Origin: Paenibacillus gallinarum
Lineage (GTDB): Bacteria > Bacillota > Bacilli > Paenibacillales > Paenibacillaceae
Reading direction: 5' to 3'
Length of the DNA stretch: 64,000 nt
NCBI RefSeq assembly: GCF_014836635.1
Contig: NZ_JACSQL010000010.1
Span: 62,001 to 126,000, forward strand
Of the stretch, positions 25,297 to 34,479 are shown piece after piece (the first letter of the stretch is position 1; the number at the start of each line of letters is the position of its first letter). The notes beneath the pieces are model-generated. The model was not told where the DNA came from. It did no database searches and was given only the letters and a program-made list of their open reading frames with translations. Both the position numbers and the translations under genes were made by a program.

Positions 25297-25692
25297 TTTT
25301 ACCGCCTTAATGTTCGTTTTTATGATGTATTTTGTTATTATAATCTGTGAAAAATGATTAGTCCATAATAAATAGGCGGATAGGTGTAAGCTTTAGTCTT
25401 ATGAGCTGTAATTGATACAATGGTCGAGGTGAGTGCTAATTCTCGGATTTAGTGAACATTTAATAGAAAGCATTGTTTCATCTGAATCTTAATTGGGTAA
25501 TAATGAACAAAAGTTTGTCCGGACCATAGTAATAGATATGCGAGTTTCGAATGAACACGCTATAAGGATACGTTATGAGAATAATAGAAACTTTTGTGAA
25601 TACTTGCTGCATGCAGCAAGTATTTATTTGATTATACTGTCCACTTCAATCAACCAAACATTGGAAAATGTCTTCATATAAAGGAGTATGTA
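25297..25692. other. Intergenic region between guaD and the sensor kinase
   Basis: About 395 bases between divergent genes, with no convincing coding frame (a 62-codon ATT/ATG-less frame is unsupported) and no purine riboswitch core. The one striking element is the 26-bp perfect palindrome at 25599-25624, listed separately. Promoters of both flanking operons must lie here. Confidence 0.4.
25599..25624. promoter_or_regulatory. Perfect 26-bp palindrome upstream of the YesM-like kinase
   Basis: The 13-base half AATACTTGCTGCA is followed at once by its exact reverse complement. It ends about 70 bases before the kinase start. With only a weak T-tract after it, it could be a terminator or attenuator, or an operator for a dimeric protein such as the co-encoded AraC-type response regulator. 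Confidence 0.6.
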
Positions 25693-27501
25693 TTGTTGAA
25701 AAGCATCCAGAATCGCTTACTAATCTTGTTGCTTGTTTTTATCATTCTTCCTTATTTCCTCTCCGTACTGCTCATCTATCGGCAGACGAAGGAAAATGTG
25801 GAACGGCATGAACTGGAGAACAGCACAGAGCAGATGCAGCAGGCATCTACGGATATAGCACAATATTTTGATAATATTCTGAATCTCCCTTATCTTTTAT
25901 ATCGAAATCCCGATTTGTTTCGCTTCTTTGAAGCGGGATTTGAAGACTCACCTTATCATAAACTGCGTGATATCAGAAAAGATATGATACATTTTTACCT
26001 GATGAGAAGTGAGTTTCGTCAGATTGGATTTTATATCGAAGCAGAACAGACCTCTTATTCCGTCTATAACGCTATGCTTAGTACGGGTAAACGGGATCAG
26101 GAACTATTGAAACAAGCTTCGATCCAGAAACTCATGAATTCAGAGATGAACTATGTTATTGAACCGCCTCATCCAATTGTGAACTATAACAATACTTCCA
26201 TTTTGCCAGAATCTGATCAATCGGTGGTTCTTACCATTCACCATAAGATCATGGATACCCTGACGAATGAATTTCTTGGGATCATTACAATAGATATGGA
26301 TCTGGATCAGATCGCGAGCCTGGCAAATCATGTGCTTGCAAAAAATGAAACGGTGCTCCTGACAGATGCAGAGGGGCACGTTATATACACAAGTAATGAC
26401 AACTGGACAGGCAGGGCAGTTCCGGCGGAATTAGCGGATATCATCTATTCTTCTTCAGCGGGGGCAACCTTTTCTGATGGGAATATTATTTTTACTAACT
26501 CATTGCAAGGGCCAATTAAAGATTGGCATTTTACAAAAATCACCTCAAGCCAATTATTATTTGAGAGCGTGAGATCAACAGCCTACACAAACATCATCGT
26601 TGGTGTCATTGTGGGAGGTCTCGGTATGATTATGGTAGCCGTTATTTCCTACTATGTTACACGTCCGATCAAACTGCTTAGTCAAAAGGTACAGAGCATA
26701 GAGGCAGGGAATATGAATGCTCCGTTTAACGATAAACGAGAGGATGAAATTGGGATCCTGGAGCGAAATATCAAAGATATGATGAACCGAATTAATCGGC
26801 ATATTGACCGGGAATACAAACTTGAGATAGAAAATAGGAAGAACCAGCATCGGGCGTTAAAGTCGCAGGTTAATCCGCACTTTTTGTTTAATGCATTGCA
26901 ATCCATTGCTACGGTTGCTATTCTATCTGATTCACCTAAGGTCTACCAGCTCATCAACTCTCTATCTAAAATGATGCGTTACTCTATACGAATCGATCAA
27001 AAAGCAACGATTCAGAGTGAAGTAGAGTATGTCAAAGCCTATCTGCACCTTCAAGAGGAGCGTTTTCAGAATGACTTTAGTTACTCACTTGAGATTCCTG
27101 AAGAAATTCTTGATGTTCCCGTTCCGAGTATGATTTTGCAGCCACTCGTTGAAAACTTTTTTAAACATTGCTATGACAAGGGATATGAACAAGCCTGCTT
27201 ACATATATACGGCGAAATTCAGGGCGAGAATATCCATCTAGTCGTTGAAAATAACGGAAACAGTATGACGGCGGAGGAACTGGAATTATTACAAAACAAT
27301 ATTTATGCAACCGCGAATGAAGAGAATTACTCACTAAAACATATCGGTTTAAAAAACATTCATGATCGCTTGGTTCTTCATTTCGATCAGTTAGCAGGAA
27401 TCACAGTAGACAACTTGCAGGGAGAAGGATTCTCCGTACGGCTGGTGATTCCACTTAAGTACGAAGGAGGAGTAAGACATGAAGGCTCTAATCGTAGATG
27501 A
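25693..27501 (+). CDS. Membrane sensor histidine kinase (YesM/LytS type)
   Basis: A 602-residue kinase starting at TTG 25693 behind AAGGAG. TM1 is at residues 8-29, an extracellular sensor region of about 270 residues follows, TM2 is at 299-323, then HAMP (325-378). The His_kinase box QVNPHFLFN puts the phosphorylated His at 396, and the C-terminal HATPase has LQPLVENFFKH and LKNIHDRL motifs. This architecture is typical of carbohydrate-sensing YesM kinases in Paenibacillus. It overlaps the response regulator gene by 23 bases. A solute-binding protein gene and levan genes follow, so sucrose or fructan sensing is plausible. Confidence 0.93.
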   Translation: MLKSIQNRLLILLLVFIILPYFLSVLLIYRQTKENVERHELENSTEQMQQASTDIAQYFDNILNLPYLLYRNPDLFRFFEAGFEDSPYHKLRDIRKDMIHFYLMRSEFRQIGFYIEAEQTSYSVYNAMLSTGKRDQELLKQASIQKLMNSEMNYVIEPPHPIVNYNNTSILPESDQSVVLTIHHKIMDTLTNEFLGIITIDMDLDQIASLANHVLAKNETVLLTDAEGHVIYTSNDNWTGRAVPAELADIIYSSSAGATFSDGNIIFTNSLQGPIKDWHFTKITSSQLLFESVRSTAYTNIIVGVIVGGLGMIMVAVISYYVTRPIKLLSQKVQSIEAGNMNAPFNDKREDEIGILERNIKDMMNRINRHIDREYKLEIENRKNQHRALKSQVNPHFLFNALQSIATVAILSDSPKVYQLINSLSKMMRYSIRIDQKATIQSEVEYVKAYLHLQEERFQNDFSYSLEIPEEILDVPVPSMILQPLVENFFKHCYDKGYEQACLHIYGEIQGENIHLVVENNGNSMTAEELELLQNNIYATANEENYSLKHIGLKNIHDRLVLHFDQLAGITVDNLQGEGFSVRLVIPLKYEGGVRHEGSNRR

Positions 27502-28675
27502 TGAAAACAATGTAAGAAAAATTATTCGTTTCTTGGGACAGTGGGAGAAACATGGAATCACAGACATATTTGAAGCCAAAAATGGGATCGAGGCGAAACA
27601 GATTATTGATCTGGAATGTCCAGAGATTATTCTGACCGACGTTAAAATGCCTAAAAATAACGGAATTGAATTAATCGAATGGCTAGGAGCCATTTCCTAC
27701 CCGGGAAAAGTAATTATGATTTCGGGATTTGATGACTATTCTTATATGCGAAAAGCGCTTCAGCATGGATGCGTCGATTATTTAATGAAGCCGATCGAAG
27801 ATCAGTTGTTGAATGAAGCTTTAACAAGAGCGGTAAATGCCTGGAAGCTGGAAGAGGAAGAACGCCGCAATGTAGAGTCGGGTTTTTATGAAGAGGTAAA
27901 ATCGTTTCGTTTGAACAGAGAGATCACCTCCGCTTGTAACGGAGAAAGTTTCGATTTGGATGCAATAGCTTCCTCTCTTCCGCAAGCGGATGCGTACGAT
28001 CTTACGTTAATGTATTTTTATCAAACGCATCACTCGGGACCTTACATACAGCATCTGAGCCGTGAACTAGATGCTCGAAGACTGGGGAATGCATATACCC
28101 TTCAGACTGATCCGCATGTGAGTGTGATTCTATCGGCGGTGGGTCAGTTCTTTGAGGTGGAAGAATGGATTACACAGCAGTTTGATATTCCCGTACGTTT
28201 GGTCAGTGGGTATTCCATCCGTTCATTACAAGAGATTGCATCCTCCTATCAATCTGCACAGAGGTCTATGGCAGAACAGAATTACAGAGCAATTCACCGT
28301 TTAGCAGATCTTGATGATGCAAGACGTATGCAAGATATTGTTACTTTTGTAGAAGAACACTATATGGAAGAATTAAGTTTAGATAAGCTATCAACTCGGT
28401 TTTTTCTAAGCCGTGAGCATATCTCGCGGCGATTCAAACAAAAGGTAGGGATGACGCTCTCGAGTTACGTAATCCAGTTACGAATTAATCAAGCGAAACA
28501 GTGGTTAATTGAAACGGACGAGAAGATGTACTCGATTGCTTTGAAGCTCGGATACCAAGATGAAATTTATTTTTCTAAATTGTTCAAAAAGCACGTAGGT
28601 AAGACACCGATTGAATATCGAAATATAGAGCGGCAAAATAGGATAACCGGCGAGATCAGAATGGCAAATGTATAA
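27479..28675 (+). CDS. Response regulator with AraC-type DNA-binding domain (YesN type)
   Basis: 398 residues. The N-terminal receiver domain (1-120) has the acidic pair in VDDENN, the phospho-acceptor Asp54 in ILTDVKMP, and the Lys in LMKPIED. A central region of unknown fold follows, and residues about 290-390 form the AraC double helix-turn-helix (LDKLSTRFFLSREHISRRFKQKVGM and IALKLGYQDEIYFSKLFKKHVGKTPIEYR). GGAGG before ATG 27479 lies inside the kinase gene, so translation is coupled. Partner of the preceding kinase; the likely targets are the downstream binding-protein and levan genes. Confidence 0.93.
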   Translation: MKALIVDDENNVRKIIRFLGQWEKHGITDIFEAKNGIEAKQIIDLECPEIILTDVKMPKNNGIELIEWLGAISYPGKVIMISGFDDYSYMRKALQHGCVDYLMKPIEDQLLNEALTRAVNAWKLEEEERRNVESGFYEEVKSFRLNREITSACNGESFDLDAIASSLPQADAYDLTLMYFYQTHHSGPYIQHLSRELDARRLGNAYTLQTDPHVSVILSAVGQFFEVEEWITQQFDIPVRLVSGYSIRSLQEIASSYQSAQRSMAEQNYRAIHRLADLDDARRMQDIVTFVEEHYMEELSLDKLSTRFFLSREHISRRFKQKVGMTLSSYVIQLRINQAKQWLIETDEKMYSIALKLGYQDEIYFSKLFKKHVGKTPIEYRNIERQNRITGEIRMANV

Positions 28676-28704
28676 GTATATACAACGGAAGTAATGGAGG
28701 AAAC

Positions 28705-29982
28705 ATGAAACGAATAGGAATTCTGATTATGGCAGGGTTTATTACCCTGTCTCTTTCTTCATGTGGAAGGGACGTCGTTTCACAGAAGGAAGCAAAACCT
28801 CTTGTAGCAGAAAAGACAATTACTCTGGAAATCCTGAATCCCAAAGTAGAAATTGCGACCGAGTTCGAGAAGATGGCAGAAGTATACGAAGAGGAAAATC
28901 CAAATGTGAAAATTGAGGTTTTAACTTACGGCGGGGGTGCAAGCTACCTTAGTGAATTGAGAGCGAGATTTGCTGCTGATGCAGGTCCAGATATTTTTCC
29001 GAACGGTGGCTACGAAGAAGCTAAGGCATGGAAAAGGTATCTAGAGGATTTATCTGATCAGCCATGGGTGGATCAAGCCTATGATCAGGCACTTGAGCCG
29101 ATGACAATAGATGGAAAAATATATGGAATGCCGATTAATTTTGAAGGCTACGGCTTCATCTACAATAAGGACCTTTTCGCTAAGGCCAAGATTGATACAC
29201 TTCCTACTACATTTACCGAATTAAAAAAGGCGGCTGAAAAATTACAGGCCGAAGGGATAACGCCTTTTACCGTGGGTTACGGAGATAATTGGTTTTTTAT
29301 CCTCATGCTCAATATCGCTTTTGCTCAGCAGGACAACCCAAACGCTTTTATTCAAGCTTTAAATGAAGGAACACAAACCATCCGTGGGAATAAAGAGATC
29401 AAGGATGTTATTCGAATGCTGGACCTCACCATGGAGTATGGTAACTCGGATTATGAGACGATTGATTATAATACCGAGGTAGAGCGGTTTGCAACAGGTA
29501 AATCAGCGATGTTGAAACAGGGCAACTGGGTGGAGTCTAAAATCAGGGAAATATCACCCAATATAAATATTGGATTTATCCCTATGTCGATTAATGATCA
29601 TGCGAAAAATGATGCTCTGCCAATCGGAGTTTCGAATAACTGGGCTGTGAATAAGCTGTCTTCACCCGAAGAGAAAAAAGAAGCAAAGAAGTTTTTGAAC
29701 TGGATGGTATCTTCGGAACAGGGAAAAAAGTTCATGAAAGAGCAATTCCATTTTATTTCTGCATTTAAAAATATAGAAACGGATTACTCAGAATCGCTCG
29801 TGAAGGATCTAATGCGTTATGTAGAGGATAAGAAAACCTTGTCCTGGAATTGGTTTAAGTTTCCGGAACAGACAAGGGATGAGTTCGGATACGCGATGCA
29901 AGCTTATGTTCGGAAGCAGATAAGCGGAGATCAGCTGCTCGATGAGCTCCAATCTTCATGGGAAAAGTATGCGAATAAATAG
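28705..29982 (+). CDS. Extracellular solute-binding lipoprotein, family 1
   Basis: A 425-residue ABC-type sugar-binding protein. The signal peptide ends in the lipobox LSSC (Cys20), so it is lipid-anchored outside the membrane. The mature part carries the family-1 pattern EKMAEVYEEENPNVKIEVLTYGGG and the LPTTFTELKKAAEKLQAEGITPF hinge region. No ABC permease or ATPase genes accompany it. It lies 29 bases after the response regulator and about 100 bases before sacB, so it may act as a sugar-sensing partner of the YesM-like kinase, as in the xylose three-component systems of Clostridium, or deliver sugar to a distant permease. Both are inferences. Confidence 0.9.
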   Translation: MKRIGILIMAGFITLSLSSCGRDVVSQKEAKPLVAEKTITLEILNPKVEIATEFEKMAEVYEEENPNVKIEVLTYGGGASYLSELRARFAADAGPDIFPNGGYEEAKAWKRYLEDLSDQPWVDQAYDQALEPMTIDGKIYGMPINFEGYGFIYNKDLFAKAKIDTLPTTFTELKKAAEKLQAEGITPFTVGYGDNWFFILMLNIAFAQQDNPNAFIQALNEGTQTIRGNKEIKDVIRMLDLTMEYGNSDYETIDYNTEVERFATGKSAMLKQGNWVESKIREISPNINIGFIPMSINDHAKNDALPIGVSNNWAVNKLSSPEEKKEAKKFLNWMVSSEQGKKFMKEQFHFISAFKNIETDYSESLVKDLMRYVEDKKTLSWNWFKFPEQTRDEFGYAMQAYVRKQISGDQLLDELQSSWEKYANK

Positions 29983-30085
29983 ACAAATCAATATAAGCCG
30001 CAAAAAGCATCAATGTAAGACATGTTTAATATGACCCGCTTTTATTACAATGAGTTTAAAGTTAATTATAAAAGAGGAGTCAGTT

Positions 30086-31648
30086 ATGAATTTTAAAAAG
30101 ATGATGAAACAAACGGTAGTATTATCCTTGTCCGCTTCTTTGTTGGTTAGCGGAGGGGCTTCGGCATTAGCCAAAGGAAACAATCATAAGGATGCAGGAG
30201 AAACGTACGGATTTTCCCATATCACTCGTGCGGATATGCTGAAAATACCTGCGCAACAAAATAGTGAACAATTTAAGGTTCCTGAATTTGATGCGTCTAC
30301 GATTCAGAACATTCCTTCAGCAGTGAAATATGATGAGAATGGCAATAAAATTGAAATGGATGTTTGGGACTCTTGGCCGCTGCAAAATGCGGATGGGACT
30401 GTAGCCAACTACAAAGGTTATGAAATTGTTTTTGCCTTAGCTGGTGACCCAAAACGTGGATCAGATACATTCATTTACTTGTTCTATAAAAAAGCAGGCG
30501 AAACTTCGCTTTCCAGCTGGAAGAATGCTGGCCGCGTATTTAAAGATAGCGATAAACTTGTACCTGGCGACACCCTTCTAAACGACCAAGCGGAAGAATG
30601 GTCCGGTTCTGCAACGTTAACTTCAGATGGGAAAATTCGCTTGTTCTATACGAATCGTCAAGCATGGGATCCTGCTAATGATTTTTACGGAAAACAAATT
30701 TTGACTACAGCTCAAGTCAATGTATCAGCGCCAAATAAAAACACGCTGAAGATTGATGGTGTAGAAGATCTAAAATCGATCTATGACGGAAAAGATGGCG
30801 AAATCTATCAAAACGTTGAATCAACTGGTTTCAGTCAAGGTGACTACAACGATAACCATACCTTAAGAGATCCTCACTACGTAGAGGACAAAGGACGTAA
30901 ATATCTTGTGTTTGAAGCAAATACAGGTAAAAAGACAGGATATCAAGGGGCAGAATCCCTTAATAACCCAGCTTATTACGGTGGAACTAAAGCTTTCTTC
31001 GAAGCTGAAAGAAAAAAATTGCTCGAAAGCCCAGTAAGAACATTTGCGGAAATCGCGAATGGAGCACTTGGTATTATTGAACTTAATGATGATTATACAT
31101 TCAAAAAAGAATTGAAACCTCTGATTGCTTCCAATACAGTTACAGATGAAATTGAGCGTCCGAATGTATTTAAATTGAAAGGTAAATGGTACCTGTTCAC
31201 AAGTTCAAGAGGATCTAAAATGTACATTGATGGAATCGATGATGAAGATATCTACCTGCTTGGATATGTATCTAATTCATTAACTGGTCCTTATAAACCA
31301 CTGAACGGTACGGGACTTGTACTGCATCAAGATCTTGATCCTACGGATATTACTTGGACATACGCTCACTTTGCGATTCCACAAGTGAAAGGTGATAATG
31401 TAGTTATTACAAGCTACATGACGAATAGAGGAATGTTTGATGATCAACACTCTACTTTTGCGCCAAGTTTCTTAATGAATATTAAAAATTCTACGACTTC
31501 GGTTGTGAAGGACAGCATTCTAGAGCAAGGTCAAATCACCATCTCTACGAAGAATTCGAATAAACCGAACAAACCAAACAATTCGAATAAACCGAACCAC
31601 TCAAATAACTCAAACAATTCAAACAAACCAAATAAAAAAGAGATCTAA
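30086..31648 (+). CDS. sacB: Levansucrase (GH68)
   Basis: A 520-residue secreted fructosyltransferase that builds levan from sucrose. The signal peptide is residues 1-29 (cleavage near ASALA). Catalytic residues can be read: nucleophile Asp95 in VWDSWPLQ, transition-state stabiliser Asp262 in TLRDPHYV, and acid/base Glu357 in DEIERPNV. WSGSATL is also conserved. The C-terminal tail of about 30 residues is an Asn/Lys/Pro/Ser-rich low-complexity repeat (SNKPN units), absent from B. subtilis SacB. ATG 30086 is preferred over the upstream ATG 30050 because GAGGAG precedes it. levB follows after a terminator hairpin. No RAT antiterminator site was recognised. Confidence 0.96.
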   Translation: MNFKKMMKQTVVLSLSASLLVSGGASALAKGNNHKDAGETYGFSHITRADMLKIPAQQNSEQFKVPEFDASTIQNIPSAVKYDENGNKIEMDVWDSWPLQNADGTVANYKGYEIVFALAGDPKRGSDTFIYLFYKKAGETSLSSWKNAGRVFKDSDKLVPGDTLLNDQAEEWSGSATLTSDGKIRLFYTNRQAWDPANDFYGKQILTTAQVNVSAPNKNTLKIDGVEDLKSIYDGKDGEIYQNVESTGFSQGDYNDNHTLRDPHYVEDKGRKYLVFEANTGKKTGYQGAESLNNPAYYGGTKAFFEAERKKLLESPVRTFAEIANGALGIIELNDDYTFKKELKPLIASNTVTDEIERPNVFKLKGKWYLFTSSRGSKMYIDGIDDEDIYLLGYVSNSLTGPYKPLNGTGLVLHQDLDPTDITWTYAHFAIPQVKGDNVVITSYMTNRGMFDDQHSTFAPSFLMNIKNSTTSVVKDSILEQGQITISTKNSNKPNKPNNSNKPNHSNNSNNSNKPNKKEI

Positions 31649-31653
31649 GAACT

Positions 31654-31696
31654 GAAAGTAAATGCTGATTATATATAGCATTTACTTTCTTTTTAT
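31654..31696 (+). terminator. Rho-independent terminator after sacB
   Basis: GAAAGTAAATGCT pairs perfectly with AGCATTTACTTTC (13 bp) and is followed by TTTTT. Partial read-through into levB is possible. Confidence 0.88.
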
Positions 31697-31738
31697 CTGT
31701 AAGTTTTAACAGCAATATGATCAGAGCAAAAGTGGGGG

Positions 31739-33313
31739 ATGCATTTGAATATAGTTGAGAAATTGAGGAGAAGTAAAACCGTTATGTTCATCTTTTTCGC
31801 TTGTTGTTTAATCGCATTAGCACTTATCACTTATACCGCAGTTAAAAACGATAAGGAAGCTACTATTCATCCGATTCCAGAGGTAAGTGTTCGTCCCGGA
31901 TATCACTTTACTGTTCCTGATAAATGGAAAAACGACCCTCAAAAACCGATCTACTTCGATGGAGAATATCATTATTATTATCTTTATAATAGCGATTATC
32001 CTGAAGGCAACGGTACCGAATGGCGGCATGCGACTTCTGTAGATTTAGTGGAGTGGGAAGATGAAGGCGTTGCGATTCCCAAATACACGAATCAAAATGG
32101 AGATCCATGGTCGGGTTCGGTTGTTGTAGATGATACAAATACAGCAGGATTTGGTGAAGGTGCAATTGTAGCAATCCTGACACAGCCCTCAGCAGATGGA
32201 GGGAAGCAGGAACAATTTTTGTGGTACAGTACAGATCGCGGCCAAACGTTCCAGCCTTATGGAGATACGCCTGTTCTAGCGAATCCGGGAGTGGAAGACT
32301 TTAGAGATCCAAAAGTGATATGGGATCATGAGTCGCATAAATGGGTGATGACGGTGGCGGAAGGGTCAAAAATTGGATTTTACGAGTCCGATAATTTAAA
32401 AGATTGGCAGTATACTAGCAGTTTCCATGCTGAAAATATCGGAGTACTAGAATGTCCTGATCTTTATCAGTTAAGAGCGGATGACGGTACACTAAAGTGG
32501 GTCCTCGGTGTCAGTGCCAACGGCAAATCTACAGGTCAACCAAATACGTATGCATATTGGATCGGAGATTTTGATGGAGAACAGTTTATTCCGAATCAGA
32601 CCGAGCCTCAGTGGTTGGATTATGGATTTGACTGGTATGGTGCGGTAACGTTTGAAGACGGAGTGGAAAGTGATAAATATAATCATCGGTATGCGTTAGC
32701 TTGGATGAATAATTGGGATTACGCACATGTTACCCCTACCCTCGAAGAAGGTTTTAACGGTACAGACTCCATTGTCCGTCAGATCGAGTTACAGGCAGAA
32801 GGAGATAACAGGTACTATTTAGTATCCCAACCCATTGAAGCATTAGATGAGTTAACAAGTTCAACGGGTACGTTTGAACATATCGAAGTGGATGGCTCCA
32901 CAACCCTTGATGTAACAGGAGACATGTATCAGCTGGAGGCGGATATTTCTTGGTCAGAGATAAAGAATGTAGGACTCAGACTTCGAGAATCCGATGATAA
33001 GACTCGCCATGTAGATGTCGGTGTTTTTGTAGAAGGTGAGTATACTTATGTGAACCGTGCTTCAACAGGACATCCTGATGAGAGTAATAGATATGTAGAA
33101 AGTACCGCGCCATTTGATGGGAAAAACAAGAAGGTGCATTTAAAAATTCTCGTTGATAAAACAAGTATTGAAGTTTTTATTGATGATGGTAGAGTCGCCT
33201 TTACGAATGAAATTTTCCCGGAATCGGACGACAAATCAATCACTCTGTTTGCTGAAGGCGGAACGGCAATATTTGATAATGTAGTCATTAAGCATTTTCA
33301 TACGGTTAAATAA
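31739..33313 (+). CDS. levB: Endolevanase (GH32), membrane-anchored LevB
   Basis: A 524-residue glycoside hydrolase family 32 enzyme that resembles B. subtilis LevB across its length. A single N-terminal hydrophobic segment (about 14-36) would anchor it outside the membrane. The five-blade propeller residues are WKNDPQ (nucleophile Asp66; LevB-type KNDPQ instead of the usual MNDPN), FRDPKV (Asp190) and ECPDL (acid/base Glu238). LevB cleaves levan internally to release short oligosaccharides such as levanbiose. GGGGGAT lies just before ATG 31739. In B. subtilis sacB and levB are also adjacent, so this pair makes and trims levan. Confidence 0.94.
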   Translation: MHLNIVEKLRRSKTVMFIFFACCLIALALITYTAVKNDKEATIHPIPEVSVRPGYHFTVPDKWKNDPQKPIYFDGEYHYYYLYNSDYPEGNGTEWRHATSVDLVEWEDEGVAIPKYTNQNGDPWSGSVVVDDTNTAGFGEGAIVAILTQPSADGGKQEQFLWYSTDRGQTFQPYGDTPVLANPGVEDFRDPKVIWDHESHKWVMTVAEGSKIGFYESDNLKDWQYTSSFHAENIGVLECPDLYQLRADDGTLKWVLGVSANGKSTGQPNTYAYWIGDFDGEQFIPNQTEPQWLDYGFDWYGAVTFEDGVESDKYNHRYALAWMNNWDYAHVTPTLEEGFNGTDSIVRQIELQAEGDNRYYLVSQPIEALDELTSSTGTFEHIEVDGSTTLDVTGDMYQLEADISWSEIKNVGLRLRESDDKTRHVDVGVFVEGEYTYVNRASTGHPDESNRYVESTAPFDGKNKKVHLKILVDKTSIEVFIDDGRVAFTNEIFPESDDKSITLFAEGGTAIFDNVVIKHFHTVK

Positions 33314-33314
33314 C

Positions 33315-33347
33315 AAAAGGGATACTCGCCTATGAGTATCCCTTTTT
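33315..33347. terminator. Bidirectional terminator
   Basis: AAAAGGGATACTC and GAGTATCCCTTTT form a perfect stem around GCCTAT between levB and the convergent methyltransferase gene. Confidence 0.9.
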
Positions 33348-33372
33348 GGTATGGTTTTTGTTACGTAGGTTG

Positions 33373-34122
33373 TTACTTTCGAGCTATAATCATAAATCGT
33401 GATGAATTGGTCATTATTCCTTTGTCCGTCTGATTGTCCCTAATCAATTGCTCGAGGATTTGAAAATCATCTTCGGTTTCTCCAAAGTTAGGAACAATCG
33501 GAGTATGCTTCAAGAGAAACAGTAAGTCTTCCGGTGTCTGATAATATTCGGTTACGTTCCCTTCAAAGGCCTTAATATCCGTAAAGCCAGCTTCCCTTAG
33601 TTCCGTAATATACCCATTTTTTAATGTCCCGTTTTTCTTACCGAATGCCTGACCTCTCCCAAATGCCTCTTTTATATTTCCTTTGTCGTTTTCGCTTACT
33701 TGTTGAGTCAGAAATATACCGCCCGGAGCTAGCACTTTGGCTATTTCATTTGGATAGAAGCATGAGTGTCTAGAAGAGACGACCTGAAAGAAATGTTTAG
33801 GAAAATAAAGATGTTCTGCGTCCATCTGCAGAAAACGGACATTAGGTATGCCGGAACTTACCGCATTTTTAGTTGCGGTTTCCATCATTCCTGTGGAATG
33901 GTCAATCCCGACGAGAAGCAGTGCAGAATCCGCGATGGAGAGGATTGCTTCGCCGCCACCCGTTCCGATATCAAGCAGGAGATCTGACTTCTTCGTTACT
34001 TTTGTTACTTCATTATAAAAGTCCCATGGTAATCCATCGGAGACACATTTCATCTTACTAAAATCCCAGCCAATGCGTTTTCCTACTTTATCATAGAAAT
34101 CTTTGTATTCGAGTGTATTCAT
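33373..34122 (-). CDS. Class I SAM-dependent methyltransferase
   Basis: A 249-residue methyltransferase. The SAM-binding motif I is LLLDIGTGGGEAIL (residues about 48-61), followed by the acidic GIDHSTGM of motif II and the FLQMDAEHLYFP segment. The C-terminal region has FLTQQV and MIIARK strands. The start is taken at ATG 34122, where AGGTGG has good spacing. The frame remains open for another 61 codons upstream, with protein-like content but no good start; this is listed separately. No partner gene identifies the substrate. Confidence 0.87.
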   Translation of the reverse strand: MNTLEYKDFYDKVGKRIGWDFSKMKCVSDGLPWDFYNEVTKVTKKSDLLLDIGTGGGEAILSIADSALLLVGIDHSTGMMETATKNAVSSGIPNVRFLQMDAEHLYFPKHFFQVVSSRHSCFYPNEIAKVLAPGGIFLTQQVSENDKGNIKEAFGRGQAFGKKNGTLKNGYITELREAGFTDIKAFEGNVTEYYQTPEDLLFLLKHTPIVPNFGETEDDFQILEQLIRDNQTDKGIMTNSSRFMIIARK

Positions 34123-34305
34123 TTTTTTCTTCCACCTTCCAAATTGAGGTTCATAACAAGCTAGAGAAAGAACTGAGCCCATATCGTTCAAATACTTAGT
34201 TACTGTGGACAAAAGGACAGACGTGTCCCTTGACAGCTGGTACGCGTTTTCATCCAGCCCGGCAACTACATACTTCGAACCATACGGAAGTTCATCCCAT
34301 TCACC
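34123..34305 (-). pseudogene. Open, protein-like extension upstream of the methyltransferase (possible gene remnant)
   Basis: In frame with the methyltransferase, 61 codons upstream are open and read like a real protein (GEWDELPYGSKYVVAGLDEN, and later TVTKYLNDMGSVLSLACYEP). GAGGTGA followed by ATG lies at the upstream end, but the ATG is one base out of frame (ATGGGATGA; removing one G gives M-DELPYGSKYVV). It may be the start of an eroded gene, or chance. The only in-frame start is TTG 34212, without an SD. Confidence 0.35.
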
Positions 34306-34479
34306 TCATTCAAAAGATTTCTTCCATTATATATCACTTTAGTATTTTTAACCTAGTAGTTGATTTCTCATTGTTTGGTTTTATCCAGGTTTTCGTGAAA
34401 TTAGGTCCTGCTCTTCGGGTATACTTTTAGGGTACTATGAAGAGTAGAGAGATTGTCCCCAAAAAGGAGATATGGAAAT

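Noticed and set aside
25309-25321. PurR-box-like motif before guaD (12 of 13 match on the minus strand)
   Set aside because: It is single, lies only about 13 bases before the start codon, next to the ribosome site, and lacks the second inverted box that PurR control normally needs.
25493-25681. A 62-codon plus-strand frame before the kinase gene
   Set aside because: No ribosome site, and it includes the 26-bp palindrome; no domain resemblance.
25297-25692. Purine riboswitch in the guaD leader
   Set aside because: The conserved three-way-junction sequences of the purine riboswitch could not be found on either strand.
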